Assembly (NCBI GenBank): GCA_937957815.1
Contig: CALFXN010000207.1
Span: 1 to 10,548 of the forward strand
DNA length: 10,548 bases
Origin: an uncultured Synergistales bacterium
GTDB taxonomy: Bacteria; Synergistota; Synergistia; Synergistales; Aminobacteriaceae
Direction of reading: 5' to 3'
A program made the position numbers and the translations under genes. Below, in pieces: positions 1-7,260 of the stretch (the first letter of the stretch is position 1; each line of letters opens with the position of its first letter). Under the pieces are notes generated by a model, which was not told where the DNA came from, did not search any database, and saw only the letters and a list, made by a program, of their open reading frames with translations.

Positions 1-2304
1 GACCCTGAGTTCGGGCGAGGTGAGCACGAGCGCGAATGCGGGCGAGTCGAGTCTTCCGGTGACGCCGAGTTCCGCAACGACCGTTCCGAAGAGGGGAATG
101 TCGATTCCCGTCGCGGTCGCCAGGGTTCGAAGGTCGATCTTCGACGCCGTCGCGGTCAGCGAGACGGTTGCGGGCTTCTTCGGCGCCGAGAGCGCGATCC
201 TGCCGCGGCCCGAGAAATCCGCCGAGAGGACGGAGAGGGAAACCGACGGGAAGGCGATCGTTCCATCCTTCGTCTCGACCGATACGCGCAGCTTCGCAGG
301 GTGGTTCGCGACGCTTCCCGAAGCGCCGAACTCGCCGCGGGCGACCGGGGATTCGATCGAACCTTCCACCGAGAGCGTTCCTTCGGCCTGTCCCTCGAGC
401 GGAACGGACAGGTCGAGCGCCCGCCGCAGCGATGCGAGGCTCAGGTTCCGCATCGCTGCCGAGAGCGCGATACGGGATCTGGTTCCGTTCAGGTGGATCG
501 TTCCCTGAACCGCGACGGTTCCTCCGAGCAACGCCGCGCCGGTTCCGGCGAGCGTGACGGTTCCATTCTCGTACCGTCCGCCGGCGGAAAGCGCGGACAC
601 GGGGATCTTTCGGGAGATCAGGAGGTTCTTTCCCTGCGCGTCGAGCGTGACGACCGGTCTGTCGGCGTTCCCTTCGACCATCCACGAGAGTGCGAGCGGT
701 CCGGAAAGCGGAAGTTCCGGAAGGAGTCTGGCGAGCGTTTTCGGCTGGAGATTCCCGGAGCCCGCGATCGACAGGAGCGGAACTCCGTCGCGTATCCTGA
801 CGCTCCCCTTTCCCGAAACCGAACTTCCCTCCGAGGCGAGGGAGATCGGGTCGAGCGCGAGGTTCGTCGTCGTCCCCGCGACCGATACGGCGGCGGAGTC
901 GACCGGAATATCCGCGATGCGCAGTCCGGTTCCCGAGAGAGAACCCCGGATTGAGCGGCCCTCGATCGTCACTGCGCCGCGTGCGATTCCCGAAAGACCG
1001 AGTCCCGAGAGTTCCGGGGTGTCCGAGGCGAGGGCGGCAAGGTCGATCCTGTCGGAACGGACCTCGATCCTGGGTGCGTCTCCGGTCTTCCCGGGTTTCC
1101 CGGTGACCCGGAGTTCCGTTCCGGCGACGGTGCCCAGAATGTTGGCGTCGTACCCGGAAGGGGTGATCTCGACGTGTCCCCGGATGTTCTTCACGGCGAA
1201 ACCCGCGACCGAAAGGCGGGCGGCCTGAAGCGCCACCATGCCGCGGAGCGCCCGGAGCGTACCGGAAACGCCGAGCGTGAGCCGGTCGATCACCCCCGAA
1301 ACGAACGCCGCTTCGGGGAAGAGATCCTTCCAGTCCCGGATCCTGACGCCGGACGAGCGGAGCGAGAGGAAGACCTTCGGATCGTCCGCGATCACCATGG
1401 CCGCCGTGCCGCGGAAGCTGCTTCCCATGACCGTCGCGTCGAGCGACACGACGGAGATCTTCCGGCCGTCGAAAGCGAACGCGGCTCCGGCGCGCGAAAT
1501 ATCGACGGACGCGATCTTCGCGCCCGCGACCGCTATGTTGCCCGAGACGACATCCGTTCCCGACGGAGAGATCCGGACACGGGCCCCGGCGCTCCCGGAA
1601 AGGGACGGGGCGCCCTGGGGAAGGTACGGAAGGAGCTTCGAGAGGTCGGGAACGGAGGCGACGATCGAAAACGGCGCTCCGGTCAGGAGCGGTCCGTCGA
1701 GATCGGCGCTCGCGACGCGCGACGACGCGCGCAGTGATGCCGAACCGTCGCCGCGGAGCTTCCCGCTGACCGAGATCGGCGTCCCGAGGAAGGATACGCT
1801 TCCCTCGACGCTCGCGACATCTTTCGACGATTCGATCGCGCCGATCGTAATCCGGTCGACGGAAACCGGTCCGGACGGGAGATCCAGAAGCGTCCTCCGG
1901 ACGGAAATCCTGGGAAATACGGGCGGTTCGTCCGACGAGGAGGGGCGATACAGGTCGACGAGTACGGAGAGATCCGCGAAGCCGTCCGAGGCCGAGACCG
2001 CCGAAACGGGGTCGCGGCCACTCACGGCCCGCACGGGATCGATACGGATTCTGAGGCTGCCGACGCGCACGGATTCGATGTCCCCCGAGAGAACGCGCAC
2101 ATCCCGCGCGCGATAGCCGACGATCGGGTTCCCGGCGACCGAGGCGACGTCCGTCCGTCCGTAGAGACTTGCGCCGACCGTATCGAGCAATCTGGAACGG
2201 ACCATGTCCGTCCCGATGTCGATTCCCTGAAGGAGCGCATATCCAAACGAAAGGGCCCCGGCGAGGCCCCCCGCAAGACAGATCCAGCGTTTCCGTATCT
2301 TCAT
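1..2304 (-). CDS. AsmA/TamB-like membrane-anchored protein, C-terminus cut by window edge
   Basis: Reading the minus strand from ATG at 2304, the frame is open for 768 codons to base 1 with no stop, so the C-terminus lies outside the window. The protein starts with a short basic stretch (MKIRKRW) and one hydrophobic segment at about residues 8-25, typical of an inner-membrane anchor facing the periplasm. The rest is a long run of alternating beta-type segments rich in V, S, G and A, with recurring phrases such as 'SGxxxxxxxG' and 'LSGPLALSW', and no catalytic motif. This is the look of AsmA/TamB/YhdP-type bridge proteins, which form beta-grooves and are implicated in phospholipid transport to the outer membrane. 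Family assignment rests on architecture rather than a signature motif. An in-frame TAG lies two codons upstream of the ATG, fixing the earliest ATG start. The Shine-Dalgarno is poor (AGGA only about 1 nt away, GGAAGG about 16 nt away), so coupling to the upstream Sel1 gene is likely. Confidence 0.72.
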   Translation of the reverse strand, partial: MKIRKRWICLAGGLAGALSFGYALLQGIDIGTDMVRSRLLDTVGASLYGRTDVASVAGNPIVGYRARDVRVLSGDIESVRVGSLRIRIDPVRAVSGRDPVSAVSASDGFADLSVLVDLYRPSSSDEPPVFPRISVRRTLLDLPSGPVSVDRITIGAIESSKDVASVEGSVSFLGTPISVSGKLRGDGSASLRASSRVASADLDGPLLTGAPFSIVASVPDLSKLLPYLPQGAPSLSGSAGARVRISPSGTDVVSGNIAVAGAKIASVDISRAGAAFAFDGRKISVVSLDATVMGSSFRGTAAMVIADDPKVFLSLRSSGVRIRDWKDLFPEAAFVSGVIDRLTLGVSGTLRALRGMVALQAARLSVAGFAVKNIRGHVEITPSGYDANILGTVAGTELRVTGKPGKTGDAPRIEVRSDRIDLAALASDTPELSGLGLSGIARGAVTIEGRSIRGSLSGTGLRIADIPVDSAAVSVAGTTTNLALDPISLASEGSSVSGKGSVRIRDGVPLLSIAGSGNLQPKTLARLLPELPLSGPLALSWMVEGNADRPVVTLDAQGKNLLISRKIPVSALSAGGRYENGTVTLAGTGAALLGGTVAVQGTIHLNGTRSRIALSAAMRNLSLASLRRALDLSVPLEGQAEGTLSVEGSIESPVARGEFGASGSVANHPAKLRVSVETKDGTIAFPSVSLSVLSADFSGRGRIALSAPKKPATVSLTATASKIDLRTLATATGIDIPLFGTVVAELGVTGRLDSPAFALVLTSPELRV

Positions 2305-2325
2305 TTCCTATTCATACAGCCCTTC

Positions 2326-3771
2326 CTACGATTCCTTGTGAACGCGCAGGCGCATCTGACGGAAGATCTCCTCGCCCTGCGTCAGTTCCCGGGGTTCCAT
2401 GCCCCGGCGCAGCTCGTCGAGGAGCTGCGCGGCCTGTTCCTGGCCGCTTTCGGCGGCGAGGCGATACCACGCGTACGCCCGGGCGCGATTCCGTTCCGTG
2501 CCGAAACCGGCTTCGCAGATCTTGCCCATGTTCGTGAGGGCGAGCGGATACCCCCGCTCGGCGGCCTTCGCGAAGCACTCAACGGCCTTGCGCGTATCGC
2601 AGGGGATCCCGGCTCCGTCCTTGTAGAGCCACCCGAGCGCATAGAACGCGGCCGCGTTTCCCTTTTCGGCGGCCCGGGAGTAGAGCGACACGGCCTTTTC
2701 GGCGTCTTTCCGGACGCCGAGGCCGTTTTCGTACAGGAACCCGAGATTGTAGAGAGCCTCCGGGAGTCCTGCTTCGGATGCCTGCGAATAGTAGAACGCG
2801 GCCTTCGTGAGGTTCGCCTCGACGCCTTCTCCGTTCTGGTACAGGATCCCGAGGCTGTTCAGCGCACACGCGTGTCTCTTTCCGGCGGCGCGTTCGAGCC
2901 ACGGAAACGCCTTCGCGGAATCCTTCGCGGCGAGATGGAGCGCACCCAGCGCGTACTGGGCGTGAGGGTGCCCCTGAAGCGCCGAACGTTCATACAGCAT
3001 CGCCGCTTTCGTCGCGTCCGCGTCGACTCCGATGCCCAGTTCATAGAGCGTCCCGAGATTGTATTGCCCGGCCGCGTCTCCCTGGTCGGCCGCCTTCCGG
3101 AACCAGAAGAGCGCCTTCGCGCGGTCGGCGTTCACGCCGTCTCCCTTCAGGCAGAGCGCCCCGAGGTTGTTCTGCGCGGCCGCGTTGCCCTGCTCGGCCG
3201 CCTTCAGATACCACGCGGCGGCCTCCGTCGCGTTGCGCGGAAGTCCGAGGCCGTTTTCGTACATATAGGCGAGAGACGTCTGTCCCGGGGCGTATCCCTC
3301 GGCCGCCGCCCGCCGGTACCACGTGAGCGCCGCGGAATAGTCGACGGGGCTTCCGTGTCCGTTCTGGTACATCCATCCGAGGTTGTTCATCGCGGTGGCG
3401 TTTCCGAGATCGGCTGCCCGCAGAAAAAGCGACCGGGCCTTCGCGACGTTTTGCGCGACGCCGAGTCCATTGACGAGAAGATATCCGTAATTCGTCAGTG
3501 CCGAAAGAATTCCCTGTTCCGCCGCCTTCGCGAGAAATGGGACCGCCTCAGCGTGCTTTCCGCGGATCAGAAGCCGCCTGCCCCATTCCGCCTGAGCGTT
3601 CGGATCCGTCCGGGACTCGCGTTCGAGCGTCGCATCGTCCCTGGATCCATACGAGATAATCTCCATGTCCTTCGAAACCGCGGCGGAGCCGTCGAGACAG
3701 ACGCCGTCATACGGGAACGACAGCGAAAGGCATACGGCCAGCAGTCCGGCGCGGAAGACGCGGTACTCCAT
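2326..3771 (-). CDS. Exported Sel1-repeat (TPR-like) protein
   Basis: This 481-residue protein has an N-terminal signal-like segment (basic R4 and R7, hydrophobic core at about residues 8-20, no clear lipobox). It then has a solenoid of Sel1-like repeats: about ten repeats from residue 88 to 443, nine of 36 residues and one shortened to 32 (residues 268-299), flanked by degenerate partial units at about 58-87 and 444-458. Each repeat follows the pattern 'A..LG.LY..G.GV..D..KA...Y..AAE.G'. The tail (459-481) is polar and charged. Sel1 repeats are protein-protein interaction scaffolds; exported ones often have envelope, signalling or host-interaction roles, but no specific partner can be read here. 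The ATG at 3771 has a strong Shine-Dalgarno (GGAGGA, about 5 nt spacing). The AsmA-like gene starts 21 bp after its stop, so they are probably co-transcribed. A long antisense open frame across this gene is a GC-bias shadow. Confidence 0.88.
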   Translation of the reverse strand: MEYRVFRAGLLAVCLSLSFPYDGVCLDGSAAVSKDMEIISYGSRDDATLERESRTDPNAQAEWGRRLLIRGKHAEAVPFLAKAAEQGILSALTNYGYLLVNGLGVAQNVAKARSLFLRAADLGNATAMNNLGWMYQNGHGSPVDYSAALTWYRRAAAEGYAPGQTSLAYMYENGLGLPRNATEAAAWYLKAAEQGNAAAQNNLGALCLKGDGVNADRAKALFWFRKAADQGDAAGQYNLGTLYELGIGVDADATKAAMLYERSALQGHPHAQYALGALHLAAKDSAKAFPWLERAAGKRHACALNSLGILYQNGEGVEANLTKAAFYYSQASEAGLPEALYNLGFLYENGLGVRKDAEKAVSLYSRAAEKGNAAAFYALGWLYKDGAGIPCDTRKAVECFAKAAERGYPLALTNMGKICEAGFGTERNRARAYAWYRLAAESGQEQAAQLLDELRRGMEPRELTQGEEIFRQMRLRVHKES

Positions 3772-3818
3772 ATTTCCTCCCCCTCGTCTGCAGGAGACTT
3801 CGACGTGCCTTTCATGGT

Positions 3819-3847
3819 ATCACAAAGGAGAGACGTCCGACTGTCAA
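3819..3847 (-). promoter_or_regulatory. Candidate sigma70-type promoter for the Sel1-AsmA operon
   Basis: On the minus strand there is a perfect -35 hexamer TTGACA (3847..3842), a 17-bp spacer, then TGTGAT (3824..3819), which matches four of six bases of TATAAT. It lies about 48 bp upstream of the Sel1 start codon and points toward it. It sits at the edge of the putative origin, so transcription would leave the DnaA-box cluster. The -10 match is imperfect and no transcript data are available. Confidence 0.4.
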
Positions 3848-4028
3848 AAAATCCGAAGTGAAACGCACTGAAAAGCAAAAAATCGTGTTTGTCCGACACA
3901 CTGATAGCGTCCGCGATTTATTCACATGATTGTGGACAAGTGGATAAGTCGGTGGATAACCGGTGCATTTCGACGCAAAAGCGCGCATGAGGACGGATAT
4001 TGTGGATAACACGCGTCTCTGTGGATGA
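3841..4028. other. oriC: Candidate chromosomal replication origin (oriC) with DnaA-box cluster
   Basis: Six DnaA-box-like 9-mers lie within 111 bp. They are TTATTCACA (3918..3926, plus strand; fits TTWTNCACA) and five in the opposite orientation, read on the plus strand: TGTGGACAA (3931..3939), AGTGGATAA (3939..3947), GGTGGATAA (3951..3959), TGTGGATAA (4001..4009, exact consensus) and TGTGGATGA (4020..4028). The other four each differ by one base from the box consensus. Next to them, 3841..3930 is rich in A/T runs (for example CAAAAAAT and GCAAAAAATCG), a plausible DNA-unwinding element. The region is gene-free and lies about 0.9 kb from rsmG-parA-parB, a gene set classically found near bacterial origins, with two parS sites nearby. 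dnaA itself is not in the window. The origin assignment is inference from this combination; the exact boundaries are my estimate. Confidence 0.72.
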
Positions 4029-4072
4029 CATGGGGAGCCCACTAGACGAGACCCGAGTCCCTTCATCCGTCA

Positions 4073-4837
4073 TCACGGAGTCCCGAAATCTTTCGTATCC
4101 GTTCCGACGCACCGAAACGCACGCCACAGAACATGTGGCGAAAGCCACGGATCACCCCCCGCGGCGATGTGCGAAAGGCAGGAACGTTCCGCGCCGGAGG
4201 CGATTTGCGGAAGAACGAGATACTGTACTCCCATATGGTACAAAACATCCGGAACGAATGGAATTCCCGGTCCCTGGACGATGACGGCGCTTCCCTGCGG
4301 GACGACCGGTACGAGAGCGCGAAGCGTTCCGTCGGGAACGAGTCTTCCCGAAAGCCAGAACACGCGAAACGACGATGCGGCGCATGTGGATGTCCAGCCC
4401 GGAAGTGTCCGCCGGTGTCCCGTGCGCTCTCCGAACGACGTTACGGTCCACCCCCAGTCTTCGAGAGTCTCCTTGACCGGGCGATCGGCATCGAGGAGTG
4501 CTACGGAGCTGTCTCCGGGCAGAGGAATGAGCGATTCGAGACCGAGACCGCCCTCCGGCGAGCAGAGTGCAGCCATCGCCGCGGATGCCGCCGCCGACTC
4601 CTGCGGAAACGGAGACGCGTAGAGCGACACGAGATCGTGAGCCGAAGCCGAGATGAGACGGCGCGCAATATCGTTGCGGACCTGGGTGCTCCCGGTACTG
4701 AAGGACGGAGCCCATCCGAGCCCCGTGCGTCCGTCGGAGAGGAGCGCCAGACTTCCCTTCCAGCCGATCAGAAGAGACTCGACACGAGCGTTCGGGCGTT
4801 TCAGTGCCGCTTTCATGAGAGATTCGAGAAATCGCAT
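4073..4837 (-). CDS. DUF4213/DUF364-like (Rossmann-like) protein
   Basis: This 254-residue protein has no signal peptide or membrane span. The N-terminal third (about residues 15-95: 'VESLLIGWKGSLALL', 'GLGWAPSF', 'LVSLYASPFPQESAAASAAMAAL') resembles DUF4213, an enolase-like N-terminal domain. The second half (about 105-215) resembles DUF364, with a Rossmann-type start ('GDSSVALLDADRP', 108-120), a central strand ('SFRVFWLSGRLV') and the turn 'VIVQGPGIPF...HMGVQYLV' (186-208), which fits the GPS-P...GV pattern of that family. DUF364 proteins are described as putative heavy-metal-chelation proteins; a substrate cannot be read here. The usual length is about 250 residues, so it seems complete. 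The ATG at 4837 has AGGAGG about 6-7 nt upstream. It lies alone between the DnaA boxes and the divergent rsmG operon. The assignment comes from remembered family patterns, so it is moderate; that it is a real gene is more certain. Confidence 0.6.
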   Translation of the reverse strand: MRFLESLMKAALKRPNARVESLLIGWKGSLALLSDGRTGLGWAPSFSTGSTQVRNDIARRLISASAHDLVSLYASPFPQESAAASAAMAALCSPEGGLGLESLIPLPGDSSVALLDADRPVKETLEDWGWTVTSFGERTGHRRTLPGWTSTCAASSFRVFWLSGRLVPDGTLRALVPVVPQGSAVIVQGPGIPFVPDVLYHMGVQYLVLPQIASGAERSCLSHIAAGGDPWLSPHVLWRAFRCVGTDTKDFGTP

Positions 4838-4850
4838 TCAGTTCCTCCTG

Positions 4851-4879
4851 TGGTCATGGAAAGATTCTCAATATATGAT
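4851..4879 (+). promoter_or_regulatory. Candidate promoter of the rsmG-parA-parB operon
   Basis: In the 71-bp divergent gap, TGGTCA (4851..4856, four of six to TTGACA) is followed by a 17-bp spacer and TATGAT (4874..4879, five of six to TATAAT). Transcription would begin about 20 bp before the rsmG ATG at 4909. The surrounding ATATATGATA is clearly more AT-rich than the flanking genes. The element overlaps the leader of the divergent DUF364-like gene, so both may share control. Confidence 0.4.
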
Positions 4880-4908
4880 AGTACCTGAATCCGAACGGAG
4901 GGAAGCGT

Positions 4909-5595
4909 ATGAACGAAAACGAATACAGGCAGATAATCCATGAGGAACTCACGCGAAACGAAGCAATGCTACGACGGTACGTCGATCTGCTCGCCTCGTA
5001 CGGAGGGAAAATCAGGCTGACGGGCCCGACGGATCCGGGTATCCTGTGGGAGGAGCACATCGTCGACTGTGCATGGTCGCTTCCGTCGCTTCCCCCGACG
5101 GGAGACGTCATCGATGTGGGATCGGGAGGCGGGCTGCCAGGACTTGTCTGGGCGATCTGCCGTCCCCGTCTTTCCGTAACGCTTCTCGACAGCGTACACA
5201 AAAAGTGCGCCGCGATGGAGACTATGGCGGCCGCCCTCGGACTTGCGAACGTCACCGTCGTCTGCGCTCGCGCCGAGGACTTTGCGAAATCCCGAAGGGA
5301 ATCGTTCGACCTCGCGGGCGCCCGCGCCCTCGCGGAAGCGGGGGTAGCCGCGGAACTCCTCTCGCCTCTCGTTCGCTCCGGCGGTACTCTCCTCGCGTTC
5401 AAGGGACCGAGATATACGGAAGAGATCGCACTCATCAATTCGTGGAGAGGGCTCGGACTCCTTCCCCCCACGCTTGTCGCGTATCGTATCGGCGAAAAGG
5501 AACGCTATCTTCTCGCCTGGAAGAAGAGCGATCCGTGCCCGAAAGCCTTTCCAAGACGTTCGGGCTCCGCGGAAAAAGATCCCTGGTGGAGGTGA
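4909..5595 (+). CDS. rsmG: RsmG, 16S rRNA (guanine-527-N7) methyltransferase
   Basis: This 228-residue protein is an SAM-dependent methyltransferase of the RsmG (GidB) family, which modifies G527 of 16S rRNA. Visible family marks are 'IRLTG' (35-39), 'EEHIVDCAWSL' (48-58), the SAM-binding glycine loop 'VIDVGSGGGLPGLV' (67-80), the acidic end of strand 2 'VTLLDSVHKKCAAM' (90-103), 'CARAEDF' (119-125) and 'DLAGARALAE' (134-143). The end (212-224) retains the usual 'PRRxG...K.P' tail. Length matches the family (about 210-240). The start is supported by GGAGGG about 7 nt upstream and a promoter candidate at 4851..4879. parA follows after 4 nt, the classic rsmG-parA-parB origin-proximal order. Loss of RsmG in other bacteria gives low-level streptomycin resistance; nothing here suggests loss of function. 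Confidence 0.95.
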   Translation: MNENEYRQIIHEELTRNEAMLRRYVDLLASYGGKIRLTGPTDPGILWEEHIVDCAWSLPSLPPTGDVIDVGSGGGLPGLVWAICRPRLSVTLLDSVHKKCAAMETMAAALGLANVTVVCARAEDFAKSRRESFDLAGARALAEAGVAAELLSPLVRSGGTLLAFKGPRYTEEIALINSWRGLGLLPPTLVAYRIGEKERYLLAWKKSDPCPKAFPRRSGSAEKDPWWR

Positions 5596-5599
5596 AGGC

Positions 5600-6370
5600 A
5601 TGATCACTATCGCAATTTCGAATCAGAAAGGCGGCGTCGGAAAGACCACGACGTGCGTCAACCTCGCGGCCGAACTCGGCCGTCTCGGATATCGGACGCT
5701 CGCGGTCGACATCGACCCGCAGGGTAACTGCACGAGCGGCCTCGGCGCCGTCCCGGCGACACTCGAGACGACACTTTACGACGTCCTCATCGGAAACACC
5801 CCCGTCGCCGACGCGATCCTCGGAACGAAATGGGAAAACGTCTTTCTCCTGCCGTCCAACATCGATCTTGCCGGAGCCGAACTTGAACTCGCGAGCGTTC
5901 TGAGCCGGGAGACACAGCTCAGAAAACACCTCGCGAAACTCTCGGGGTACGATGTCGCCCTGATCGACTGTCCGCCGTCGCTCGGACTTCTGACGATCAA
6001 CGCCCTCGTCGCTGCCGGAAAACTCGTCATTCCGATCCAGTGCGAGTACTACGCGCTCGAAGGAGTCGGGCAGCTCGCCCATACGATTCAGCTCCTTCGC
6101 GAATCGCTCAACCCTCAGATCGGAATCGACGGCGTCCTTCTCACGATGTTCGACGGACGCACGAATTTGTCGAACGAAGTCGCCGAAGAGGTGCGACGTC
6201 AGTTTCCGGAAGCGGTCTTCGGTACGGTTATCCCCAGGAACGTCCGTCTCTCGGAGGCTCCGAGCTATGCGACCCCCGCCACGTATTACGATCCGGCATG
6301 TACAGGATCGCTCGCCTATGTCGGCTTCGCGAAGGAGGTGGCGGCACGATGGCTCGTCCGAGAGCCCTAG
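5600..6370 (+). CDS. parA: ParA (Soj) chromosome-partitioning ATPase
   Basis: This 256-residue MinD/ParA-class ATPase binds nonspecific DNA as an ATP dimer and is released by ParB, moving the ParB-parS complex. The deviant Walker A 'KGGVGKTT' (10-17) with its signature lysine, the A' box 'VDIDPQGN' (36-43) and the Walker B-type 'LIDCPPS' (121-127) are intact. 'LLTMFDGRTNLSNEV' (180-194) and 'VIPRNVRLSEAPS' (210-222) are typical of chromosomal Soj-type ParA. There is no N-terminal helix-turn-helix, which favours the small chromosomal type over plasmid type Ia. I chose ATG 5600 because 'MITIAISNQKGGVGKTT' is the canonical beginning and GGAGGTG lies about 6 nt upstream; the frame stays open further upstream, but that part overlaps rsmG. 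parB begins 22 nt before its stop. Confidence 0.96.
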   Translation: MITIAISNQKGGVGKTTTCVNLAAELGRLGYRTLAVDIDPQGNCTSGLGAVPATLETTLYDVLIGNTPVADAILGTKWENVFLLPSNIDLAGAELELASVLSRETQLRKHLAKLSGYDVALIDCPPSLGLLTINALVAAGKLVIPIQCEYYALEGVGQLAHTIQLLRESLNPQIGIDGVLLTMFDGRTNLSNEVAEEVRRQFPEAVFGTVIPRNVRLSEAPSYATPATYYDPACTGSLAYVGFAKEVAARWLVREP

Positions 6371-7257
6371 GTCGCGGACTTGGCGCGATCCTTCCCTCCG
6401 CTGAGGAACACTCCTTCGATCACCCGGCGGCCCCGCCCGCGACGCTTCCCGTCGACAGACTCATTCCGAACCCGAAACAGCCGAGAAGCCGTATGGACGA
6501 GGAAAGTCTCGCTTCGCTCGCCGAAAGCATCCGCGAGCATGGGGTCGTGCAGCCGATTCTCGTCATCCTCGAGGACACCCATTACAGAATCGTTGCCGGT
6601 GAGCGTCGATGGCGCGCCGCCACGATCGCGGGGTGTACCGAGATCCCAGTCCGGATCATTGAGGGAGACGACCGGACGCTTCGCGAAATCGCGCTGATCG
6701 AAAATCTTCAGCGCGAAGATCTTTCGGTTCTCGAAACCGCACGAGCACTTTCTTCCCTGATCCGCGACCATAATCTTACCCAGGAGGAACTTGCGGGGCG
6801 AATCGGTTGGAGCCGAAGCCGCGTCGCGAATACAATCCGCCTCCTGAATCTCTCCGATAGAATTCAGGACATGCTCGAGGAAGCGACAATTTCCGAAGGG
6901 CACGCACGACTTCTGATCGGAATGGGAATTGACGAGGCGGAACGAATCGCACGTCTGGTCTCGGAACGCAATCTCTCCGTCAGAGACCTTGAGGACTATA
7001 TCAGAAGCCTCAACGAGCTTTCTGAAGAATCCCACTCTCCGGAATCGTCCCGGCGCACCGATGAAAGAATTCGCTCAAAGAAAGTCCGACTTCCGAAACG
7101 TTTCGAAACCGCAGGCAGGAATTGGGGAGCGACGCTCCGTGCGCGTCGGACGGGAGATCTCCTTTCTCTGACGATCAAAGGAATAGATGAGGAGAGATTT
7201 TCCGCGCTCTGTGACATTCTCGAGAAGAACGCGGAAGAAATATTTCCCGGGAAATAA
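6349..7257 (+). CDS. parB: ParB (Spo0J) centromere-binding CTPase
   Basis: This 302-residue protein binds parS and spreads as a CTP-dependent sliding clamp. Domains in order: N-terminal ParA-stimulating peptide 'ALGRGLGAIL' (6-15); ParB/Srx CTP-binding domain (about 33-125) with 'NPKQPR' (41-46), 'GERRWRA' (84-90) and 'ENLQRE' (118-123); helix-turn-helix parS-binding domain with 'LTQEELAGRIGWSRSRVAN' (143-161) and 'ISEGHARLL' (181-189); a polar, variable linker (about 222-250); and a C-terminal dimerisation region (about 255-300). All key motifs are present, so it should be functional. ATG 6349 is chosen because it gives the canonical 'MARPRALGRGLG' start and has GGAGGTG about 8 nt upstream, inside the end of parA (22-nt overlap, coupled translation). 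Its targets are probably the two parS palindromes at 8389 and 10446. Confidence 0.96.
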   Translation: MARPRALGRGLGAILPSAEEHSFDHPAAPPATLPVDRLIPNPKQPRSRMDEESLASLAESIREHGVVQPILVILEDTHYRIVAGERRWRAATIAGCTEIPVRIIEGDDRTLREIALIENLQREDLSVLETARALSSLIRDHNLTQEELAGRIGWSRSRVANTIRLLNLSDRIQDMLEEATISEGHARLLIGMGIDEAERIARLVSERNLSVRDLEDYIRSLNELSEESHSPESSRRTDERIRSKKVRLPKRFETAGRNWGATLRARRTGDLLSLTIKGIDEERFSALCDILEKNAEEIFPGK

Positions 7258-7260
7258 TCC

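Larger units (their letters stand above)
3772..4072. other. Gene-free intergenic region holding the putative origin
   Basis: About 300 bp between two minus-strand genes without a convincing coding frame. It contains the Sel1-operon promoter candidate (3819..3847), A/T-rich tracts (3841..3930) and the DnaA-box cluster (3918..4028). The rest (4029..4072) shows nothing I can assign; I found no clear intrinsic terminator for the gene that ends at 4073. A half parS motif GTGAAAC at 3858..3864 lacks its palindromic partner. Confidence 0.7.

Noticed and set aside
20..2116. Plus-strand open frames of 129-292 codons
   Set aside because: They are antisense to the AsmA-like gene, overlap one another, lack domain-like sequence and are rich in R, S, P and E as expected from reading GC-rich genes backward.
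2326..3771. Internal repeats as a possible tandem-repeat or CRISPR locus
   Set aside because: The periodicity is at the protein level (36-residue Sel1 repeats, 108 bp) with diverged DNA, not identical DNA repeats with spacers.
2338..3861. A 507-codon plus-strand open frame
   Set aside because: Antisense to the Sel1-repeat gene, whose repeats, signal segment and ribosome-binding site are clear. The apparent repetition on the plus strand merely mirrors the Sel1 repeats.
3858..3864. Half parS motif GTGAAAC near the origin
   Set aside because: Only one half of the palindrome is present; seven bases are likely by chance.
4133..4888. A 251-codon plus-strand open frame
   Set aside because: Antisense shadow of the DUF364-like gene; arginine- and serine-rich, no recognisable family, and it would extend through the rsmG promoter region.
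5474..5599. Upstream extension of parA and, likewise, of parB (6040..6348)
   Set aside because: These frames are open only because they lie within the preceding genes. The canonical starts and Shine-Dalgarno sequences at 5600 and 6349 decide the true starts.
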